Translations under genes and position numbers: made by a program
Shown here: in pieces, positions 12,801 to 17,904 of the stretch
Layout: each line of letters starts with the position of its first letter
Numbering within the stretch: position 1 is the stretch's first letter
Assembly (NCBI GenBank): GCA_035294725.1
Contig: DATGKK010000064.1
Location: 1 to 17,904 of the forward strand
Direction: 5' to 3'
DNA length: 17,904 bases
Origin: DATGKK01 sp035294725
Lineage (GTDB): Bacteria; Actinomycetota; Acidimicrobiia; Acidimicrobiales; Bog-793
Notes under the pieces: model-generated
Database searches by the model: none
What the model saw: the letters and a program-made list of their open reading frames with translations, nothing else
Told to the model about the DNA's origin: nothing

Positions 12801-14438
12801 ATGACTGACGAGATCGAGCGGCACGACGGGCATATCGAGACGAGAGGAGCAAGGGTCCGCACGGCGGCCGGCGCAGTGCTCGGCACTGAAACAGCGAACG
12901 GGATCTCTGTGTTCAGAGGGATCCCCTACGCAGCCCCCCCGGTCGGTGACCTCCGATTTCGGCCGCCGCGACCGGTGCCGGCATGGGAGGGTGCGCGGCC
13001 CTCGAGGTTCGCACCGATGAGCCTGCAGCCGCCGCCTGATCTCGCCGGTGCCGTTCCCGGTGACCCGGCTGAGCAGTCGGAGGATTGCCTCTACCTGAAC
13101 GTGTTCACCCCTTCCCCGGCGGCCGGGGCGGACCTGCCGGTGATGGTGTGGTTCCACGGCGGTGGGTTCGTGAGCGGGAGCGCGACCTCGGCTCTCTACG
13201 ACGGCTCGCTGCTGGCCCTTGAGGGGGTCGTCGTCGTGAGCGTCAACTACCGGCTGGGAGCCCTTGGCTGGCTGGCCCACCCGGCGCTCGAGACGGGCGG
13301 GGGGACCGAGGAGGCCGGTTTCGGCAACTGGGGCCTGCTCGACCAGCTCGCGGCGCTCGCGTGGGTGGCCGGCAACGTGATGGCCTTCGGGGGGGACCCG
13401 GCCAACGTGACGATCTTCGGCGAGTCCGCCGGAGCGATGTCGGTGGCGGCGCTGCTGGCGACCGACGCCGCCGGGACGACGTTCCGCCGGGCGATCCTCG
13501 AGAGCGGTGCCGCCCTTGCACTTGGCCAGGCCACCTCGACAAGGATCGCCGAGGACCTCTCCGATGAGCTCGGCCTGTCATCTCTCACGAGGGAGGCGCT
13601 GCTCTCGCTCCCGGCCGAGGAGATCCTCCGGGCTCAGATCGCCATCCACCCGCGCTACGAGACCCTCGCGTTGCCCTTCCAGCCCGTCGTGGACGGCGGT
13701 GCGCTCCGTGCACACCCTGCCGCCGCAATCGCAGCCGGGAACGCCCGAGGGGTCGACCTGCTCGTGGGCACGAACCGTGACGAGTGGCGCTTCTGGACGC
13801 TGTCCAACCCCGCGCTGAGAGACATGGACGGCGAGCGGATGACGCAGGCGCTCGGCCGCCTCATCGACAACGCGGGACTGACCGGTCGTTGTGACCCCGC
13901 CCAGACCATCGCCGTGTACCGCTCGGCCAGAGCCGAGCGCGGCGAGCCGACAGGTTCCGACGCGCTTTACTGCGCCATCGCATCCGACTGGACCTTCCGG
14001 GTGCCGGCCATGCGCCTGGCCGCCGGCGCAGGCTCGGCGAACGTCTTCACCTACCTGTTCGACTGGGAGTCGCCGTTCGGTGGAGGGATCCTCGGCTCGT
14101 GCCACGCCCTGGAGCTGCCCTTCGTCTTCGGCACCCATTCCAACGAGTACGTGGCCCTGTTCTCGGGCACCGGTGAGGAAGCCGAGGAGTTGAGCCGCGT
14201 GATGCGAGCGGCATGGACGTCCTTCGCCGCAACCGGAGAGCCAGGAGGGGGCGTAGTAGGAGAGTGGCCGCGCTACGACGCACCGCGACGGGCGACGAAG
14301 CGCCTCGGGCGGACGGTCGAGGTGCTGGACGCGCCGATGGAGCAGGAGCGGGCAGTGCTCGATGACGCGTTCGGGCCCTACGGGGCGCTCGAGACCGAGC
14401 TGACGCGGCACTCCCGGGTGCCGGAGAGGCAGGATTGA
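12801..14438 (+). CDS. type-B carboxylesterase/lipase family protein
   Basis: 545 residues from the ATG at 12801, preceded by GGAG at 12793-12796; an open frame further upstream has no support. The alpha/beta-hydrolase motifs are complete: FRGIPYAAPPVGDLRFRPP (38-56), EDCLYLNV (94-101), oxyanion loop HGGG (119-122), nucleophile elbow GESAG with Ser209, acid GTNRDEW (323-329; Glu328 is the expected member of the triad), and His435 in GSCHALELPFVFG. No signal peptide is visible, so it is probably cytoplasmic. Family enzymes hydrolyse carboxylic esters, including p-nitrobenzyl esters and some carbamates; the natural substrate is unknown. The gene is transcribed alone, divergent from the peptidase gene, and ends 82 bases before the tRNA. 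Confidence 0.92.
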   Translation: MTDEIERHDGHIETRGARVRTAAGAVLGTETANGISVFRGIPYAAPPVGDLRFRPPRPVPAWEGARPSRFAPMSLQPPPDLAGAVPGDPAEQSEDCLYLNVFTPSPAAGADLPVMVWFHGGGFVSGSATSALYDGSLLALEGVVVVSVNYRLGALGWLAHPALETGGGTEEAGFGNWGLLDQLAALAWVAGNVMAFGGDPANVTIFGESAGAMSVAALLATDAAGTTFRRAILESGAALALGQATSTRIAEDLSDELGLSSLTREALLSLPAEEILRAQIAIHPRYETLALPFQPVVDGGALRAHPAAAIAAGNARGVDLLVGTNRDEWRFWTLSNPALRDMDGERMTQALGRLIDNAGLTGRCDPAQTIAVYRSARAERGEPTGSDALYCAIASDWTFRVPAMRLAAGAGSANVFTYLFDWESPFGGGILGSCHALELPFVFGTHSNEYVALFSGTGEEAEELSRVMRAAWTSFAATGEPGGGVVGEWPRYDAPRRATKRLGRTVEVLDAPMEQERAVLDDAFGPYGALETELTRHSRVPERQD

Positions 14439-14520
14439 GGGGACACCGCAGGCGGAAGGGGCATGTGATGAGCATCGAGGCCTCCCCGCGGCACGGTGTT
14501 GAAGGAGGCAAGGCGGGTCA

Positions 14521-14593
14521 GGGGACGTAGCCCAACGGCAGAGGCAGGGCGCTTAAAACGCCTCCAGTGAGGGTTCGAGTCCCTCCGTCCCCA
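14521..14593 (+). tRNA. tRNA-Leu(UAA) with short (class I) variable loop
   Basis: A 73-base cloverleaf can be folded by hand. The acceptor stem GGGGACG (14521-14527) pairs with CGTCCCC (14586-14592), with discriminator A at 14593. T8-A9 precede a D-arm with a 3-base-pair stem (GCC/GGC) and GG in the loop. The anticodon stem GGGCG/CGCCT (14547-14551/14559-14563) carries the loop CTTAAAA, placing the anticodon TAA at 14554-14556. T-stem GAGGG/CCCTC carries the canonical loop TTCGAGT. The chromosome continues ACCG, so the final CCA is not encoded. UAA reads UUA (and by wobble UUG), leucine codons. The D-arm layout (GGNAGA before a 3-pair stem) is like leucine tRNAs, yet the variable region is only 5 bases (14564-14568), whereas leucine tRNAs normally carry a long variable arm. 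The structure is sound; its amino-acid identity is less certain. Confidence 0.85.
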
Positions 14594-15068
14594 CCGCCAT
14601 CTTCTCCTTGTCCCTCGACCCAGAGCTCCCTTGGCGGCAGGCCAGTTTTCGGTGAGCCCTGTGTATGGGAGAGCCGCATGCACGAGTCCATGCGCGGGCC
14701 GGCCACTGGGAAGTCACGCCGGAATCCTCGCCGTAGCCGAGCTGGCGGGCGACCCGGTCTGGTGCTCAGTGCTGAGCTCGTCACGCAGCTTGCGGACCCC
14801 ACGCGGACGGCCTATTCCTTCGTGGCCGGCGGGCAGCGCTGCGGGGAGGCCCTCCCTGGGGCTTCTCCCGTGATCTTCCTTTCCGAGGTACGGAGCCTCC
14901 AAGGAACCCAGAGTGGTTCTCGGTCCCTGCACAGCGAATGGCCACAACGCGCCCGATCAGCCAGGTTCACGATTCCATGAGCTCCGAGTCCCTAAGGGAA
15001 TGGTATTGGAACTAGGCAGGCCGCAACCATCTTTGCCAAGCGCACCCTCAACAAGGGCATGTTCGAAC
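14594..15068. other. 475-base intergenic stretch without a convincing gene
   Basis: Short open frames exist on both strands but none shows a known motif, a good start or consistent codon bias. Base composition drops towards 14990-15068, unlike the flanking genes. Visible structures: an inverted repeat CGCATG (14675-14680)/CATGCG (14689-14694) with an 8-base loop, and a longer interrupted hairpin at 14844-14869 (GGGAG + GCCC against GGGC + CTCCC) followed by a pyrimidine-rich TGATCTTCCTTTCC that might end transcription coming from the tRNA. No transposase or integrase remnant could be read. It lies between the tRNA and the 3' end of the - strand catabolic operon, a position where integrated elements often leave scars. 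Confidence 0.5.
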
Positions 15069-16010
15069 TCAAATCCCGAGGATACGCCTCGCGTTGCCAC
15101 CAATGATTGCCTCTTTCTCCCCTGCAGAGAGTCCTGGCAAGTCCCCCACCTTCGACAGCGTGGCGAGCGGGTCGTACCAGGGATAATCGCTGCCGAGCAT
15201 GACGCGGTCCGCTCCGATACGTCGGATCAGCTGGACGAAGTCGGCCCTGTTAGGGGCGCCCGCGGCACCAAGCCACTCGATGATCTCCGAGAGGTCGAAC
15301 GAGACGTCCGGGAATGCCTCTGCGAAAGCTGCCGCCTCATGCCAGGCTCCGCCACCGAGATGGGCGAGGACGAGTCGGAGGCGGGGGTGTGCCCTCAGCA
15401 CCGGAGCGAAGGCCCCGGGGCGTGCGTACTGTCTGGTCCCGGCGTTCGCCCCGCTGTGGGAGAGGACGGTGAGATCCAGCTCGACGCAGGTCTCGTAGAC
15501 CTCATCCATTCTCGGGTCGTCGGGCTGGAAGCGCTGTAGCACCGGGTGCAGTTTCACGCCCCTCGCGCCCTGATCAGCCATCCGGAACAGCTGCGCGATG
15601 TTCTCCGCCGGTGTGAGGACGGTCGGGTCTACGGCTACGAAAGCCGTCAACCCGGAGTGGGTAGCAACCGAGTTGAGCAACCATTCATTGAACTGGAGCA
15701 TCGCCTCGCCGAGACCGGCTTCGATGGTGCGGCTTGCCTTCGCCCGCTCGCCCTCAGGGGCTGCGGGATCGAGCGCAGCGACGGCTCGCTCGTAGAAGAG
15801 GTCCCGGGCAAACAGGTTCACGACGACGGCGTGGCGGAGGGGCCCGTCGTCGCCGCAGAGTGCGGCTACTTCCTCGACCAGGCCGCTTGCGTTGGCGAAG
15901 TCGACTCCGTTCTTCGGGCCGTACTCCGCGACGTCGTAGGTCGCGAGTGACCATCTGGCGGCGTCGCGATCGGGGTAGAGGTGGACGTGAACGTCGACGG
16001 CGTCGCTCAT
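15069..16010 (-). CDS. amidohydrolase family (amidohydrolase_2-like, metal-dependent hydrolase)
   Basis: 313 residues. The TIM-barrel metal motifs are in order: DVHVH (6-10), GVKLHPVLQRFQP (151-163) with His155, LSHSG (183-187) with His185, LVLAHLGGG (213-221), and the late aspartate in MLGSDYPWYDP (271-281). The C-terminus IIGGNARRILGI is the standard ending of amidohydrolase_2 proteins. Members hydrolyse or decarboxylate varied small molecules; the substrate here is not recognisable. Its ATG abuts the stop of the ureohydrolase gene with no base between them (TGA at 16011-16013, ATG at 16008-16010), so the two are translationally coupled and probably act in one pathway. It is the last visible gene of the MFS transporter-ureohydrolase-amidohydrolase operon. 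The region upstream of position 110 is unusually long for the family and may be a substrate lid. Confidence 0.88.
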   Translation of the reverse strand: MSDAVDVHVHLYPDRDAARWSLATYDVAEYGPKNGVDFANASGLVEEVAALCGDDGPLRHAVVVNLFARDLFYERAVAALDPAAPEGERAKASRTIEAGLGEAMLQFNEWLLNSVATHSGLTAFVAVDPTVLTPAENIAQLFRMADQGARGVKLHPVLQRFQPDDPRMDEVYETCVELDLTVLSHSGANAGTRQYARPGAFAPVLRAHPRLRLVLAHLGGGAWHEAAAFAEAFPDVSFDLSEIIEWLGAAGAPNRADFVQLIRRIGADRVMLGSDYPWYDPLATLSKVGDLPGLSAGEKEAIIGGNARRILGI

Positions 16011-16996
16011 TCAGGCCTCGGCCTTCGCCATGAGCGTCACTACGTCGAACACCACGGTGGCGGCGGCGAGCGCGGTGATCTCCGCGTGGTCGTATGCCGG
16101 CGCGACCTCCACGACGTCCGCAGCGACGAGGGGGAGGCCATCCATACCGCGAAGGAGACGGAGAAGCTCTCTGCTGGTGAGCCCACCCATCTCCGGGGTT
16201 CCGGTGCCGGGAGCAAAGGCCGGATCGAGTACGTCGATGTCGACGGAGAGGTAGACCGGAACGTCGCCTACCCTGGCAATCACGGAGGCAACGACCTCCT
16301 CGAGCTCCTTCACCTCGAGGTCCGACGCCCGCACGATCTGGAAGCCGAAGCGGGCGTCGTCCTCGAGGTCCTGCCCGCTGTACAGCGGTCCACGGATGCC
16401 GATATGGACCGAGTGATCGGGAACGAGCAATCCTTCTTCGAAAGCGCGCCGAAAGACAGTGCCGTGAGTGTAGGGGGCTCCGAAGTAGGTGTCCAGGTGT
16501 CGAGGTGCGCGTCGAAGTGAATGAGTGCCACGGGCCCGTGGCGGTCGCTGACGGCGCGGAGGGCGCCGAGCGCCACCGTATGGTCTCCGCCGACGCTGAC
16601 CAGTCGGGCTCCGCTCCCGACGACCTCTCGCGCAAAGCCGTGAATCTGTCCGAGCGCTTCTTCAATGTCGAACGGCGTCACGGGCACGTCGCCCGCGTCC
16701 ACGACCTGGACGGACTCGAACGGCGCCAGTGCGAGCTCCTGGTGATAGGCCGGACGCAGGTTTCGCGACGCGGTCCGGACGGCGAGGGGCCCGAAGCGGG
16801 CGCCCGGTCGGAACGAGGTGCCACCGTCGAAGGGCACGCCAAGTATCCCGATGTCGTACCTCGCGACCTGTTCGATCGCGGGCAGTCGTACGAAGGTGGA
16901 TGCACCGGCGAAACGGGGCACGACTGTCCCCGCCACCGGGGCCACGACTGGACCTCCACCCTTGCGGCTGCCTGCACCGCCTGGCGTATCGCTCAT
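16011..16996 (-). pseudogene. agmatinase-family ureohydrolase, interrupted by a one-base frameshift
   Basis: Two frames carry one enzyme. From the ATG at 16996 the first part runs through ILGVPFDGGTSFRPGARFGP (51-70), SVGGDHT (134-140) and HFDAHLD (160-166) up to residue 168. There the frame goes wrong; a shift of one base near 16493 restores TYFGAPYTHGTVFRRAFEEG and continues to SVDIDVLDPAFAPGTGTPEMGG and the stop at 16011. Inserting one base makes the span 987 bases, exactly 328 codons plus stop. The lost base appears to be one G in a GGG run on the coding strand (TGG GAC read as TGGAC; + strand C run at 16493-16494). All metal ligands (His139, Asp162, His164, Asp166, SVDID aspartates) are intact. 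The family releases urea from agmatine, guanidinobutyrate or similar compounds; the substrate is not determined. GAGGTG precedes the start. It could be a young pseudogene or a sequencing error. Confidence 0.85.
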
Positions 16997-17018
16997 GACG
17001 TCACCTCACTTCGCAAGT

Positions 17019-17904
17019 TCAAGCAGTTCCGACGCTTCTGGCTCGTGTCTTGACCCGGCTCACGCCAAGCGCGACGAGCAGTACAACCGCAACAAGCACG
17101 AAATCCGCCGACGAGGCAAGGGGGATCCTCCTTGCAGCCACGAACGGCAAGAGGAGGCCGTTCAACATTGCCCCGGACCCGCCCCCCAGTCGGGTCGCTG
17201 CGTTCATCACGCCGAACGCGCGGCCCCGGCTCGTGCTGCCAACCGCATGATCGATCTCGCTCGCGTTGAGCCCGTTCAACGGAACGAGGGGGAGCGAGTT
17301 GATCGGGAGCACCAGCGCGAAGAGCCACGGAGAGGTGGCAAGGGCAGAGGGGAGCGTCAAGATGGCGAACGCCCCGAAGAGCAGCACCGCACGCACGAGC
17401 ACCGACATCTGTCGCGCCGGTCGCATGCTGACGGCGACTCCACCGAGGCAGCTCCCGCCGGCGAGAAGCGCCATGAAGAGTCCTGCCGATGACGCTGGCA
17501 GCCGGAACTGGGCCATCCGGGCAGGAACGTTCGACTCGACGAGCGCGAAGCCGAAGGACGAGGCGCACGCCATGGCCGACATCAGATACACCTTCCGGGG
17601 GAGCCCGGAGCCGCGCTTCTCCACCTCGGGCTTGTGGCGCGGCGGATGTTGTGCCGTGCTCGGCGCGAGCGTGAGCCCTCGTAGAGCGAGGATGCCGGCA
17701 AGCTCCGAGGCCGCCATCGCCCAGACGGCAGCGTCTGCATTCCACAGGAAAGCCACGGCCGTGACGGCCAAGGGGCCGACGGCGTAGCCGATCTCGACCA
17801 TCAGCGACTCGATGTAGTGAGCCTGCGTGCGCTTTCCCTCGGAGACGACTCCGATCATGAGCGAGCGGAAGCCCGCCCAGCTCCCACCCAGGCAGACACC
17901 TTCG
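17019..17904 (-). CDS. MFS transporter, C-terminal part (5' end beyond the window)
   Basis: The frame is open from the right edge of the window to the TGA at 17019-17021, giving about 294 visible residues. An internal ATG at 17858 is not the start, because coding sequence (GGSWAGFRSLMIGVV) continues upstream. About seven hydrophobic helices can be seen, including GYAVGPLAVTAVAFLW, ASSAGLFMALLAGGSCLGGVAV, WLFALVLPINSLPLVPLNG and FVLVAVVLLVALGV. The VSEGKRTQAHYIESL loop with a basic cluster and the GSTSRGRAFGVMNAATRLGGGSGAMLNG segment are typical of major-facilitator permeases. It precedes the ureohydrolase gene by 22 bases in the same direction, so it is likely to import or export the compound handled by that enzyme and the amidohydrolase. 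The substrate cannot be read from sequence. Confidence 0.85.
   Translation of the reverse strand, partial: EGVCLGGSWAGFRSLMIGVVSEGKRTQAHYIESLMVEIGYAVGPLAVTAVAFLWNADAAVWAMAASELAGILALRGLTLAPSTAQHPPRHKPEVEKRGSGLPRKVYLMSAMACASSFGFALVESNVPARMAQFRLPASSAGLFMALLAGGSCLGGVAVSMRPARQMSVLVRAVLLFGAFAILTLPSALATSPWLFALVLPINSLPLVPLNGLNASEIDHAVGSTSRGRAFGVMNAATRLGGGSGAMLNGLLLPFVAARRIPLASSADFVLVAVVLLVALGVSRVKTRARSVGTA

Noticed and set aside
14671..14704. Sequence beginning GAGCCGCATGC and closing with a CATGCGCGGGCC half looked like domain V of a group II intron.
   Set aside because: No GNRA tetraloop, poor pairing of the lower helix, and no reverse transcriptase or maturase frame nearby. It is a simple inverted repeat as far as can be seen.
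14378..14802. Minus-strand open frames covering the tRNA, with peptides such as TLTGGVLSALPLPLGYVP and RRDSNPHWRRFKRPAS.
   Set aside because: They are antisense translations of the tRNA gene. Similar peptides are, as far as I recall, widespread spurious proteins in databases.
14983..14996. CGAGTCCCT repeats nine bases of the tRNA T-arm and could be an attachment-site remnant.
   Set aside because: The match is too short to exceed chance, ends before the tRNA 3' end, and no integrase is present.
1..17904. CRISPR arrays, insertion sequences, toxin-antitoxin or phage-defence genes.
   Set aside because: No regularly spaced repeats, terminal inverted repeats with a transposase, or defence motifs were found on either strand.

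Overview
The window is very GC-rich, with codon third positions dominated by G and C. Starts are ATG, GTG or probably TTG, and several promoters sit so close to the start codon that leaderless transcripts are likely. Gene content (molybdenum-hydroxylase maturation genes, a DUF501 + Ppx/GppA pair, an SDR + PlsC-like acyltransferase pair, a secreted coiled-coil NlpC/P60 protein) points to a high-GC actinomycete, perhaps of the Acidimicrobiia type. The phylum is an inference from families and base composition; there is no rRNA here to settle it.

Layout. (1) 1-2503, + strand: the end of a carbon monoxide dehydrogenase/xanthine dehydrogenase (cox/xdh) maturation cluster: the tail of a small XdhC/CoxI-domain gene, a complete XdhC with its Rossmann domain, a MobA/MocA-like nucleotidyltransferase and a membrane-anchored CoxG-like SRPBCC protein. 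The catalytic subunits are presumably to the left of the window. (2) 2546-4082, + strand: a DUF501 gene, apparently lacking any ordinary start codon, overlapping a Ppx/GppA phosphatase gene. (3) 4089-8453, - strand: a translationally overlapping three-gene surface-glycan operon: a 913-residue fusion of a sulfotransferase-like P-loop domain and two GT2 domains, a 146-residue helical protein of unknown role, and a GT-B glycosyltransferase. (4) 8605-9252, + strand: a GNAT acetyltransferase whose 3' end overlaps the 3' end of the next operon. (5) 9195-11278, - strand: a PlsC-like acyltransferase and an SDR-fold protein lacking the usual catalytic pair. (6) 11358-12608, - strand: a secreted NlpC/P60 peptidase with a well-formed promoter; divergent from it (7) 12801-14438, a type-B carboxylesterase. 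(8) 14521-14593: a tRNA with a UAA (Leu) anticodon and a Leu-like D-arm but a short, class-I variable loop. (9) 14594-15068: 475 bases without a convincing gene and visibly less GC-rich in places. (10) 15069-17904, - strand: an MFS transporter (cut by the window edge), an agmatinase-family ureohydrolase broken by a single-base frameshift, and an amidohydrolase_2 enzyme, in one tight operon.

The most notable points are the odd tRNA-Leu(UAA), the sulfotransferase-GT2-GT2 fusion with its unknown small partner, the apparent ATC start of the DUF501 gene, the one-base lesion in an otherwise intact ureohydrolase, and repeated leaderless-type promoters. I found no CRISPR array, transposase, integrase or recognisable defence system.
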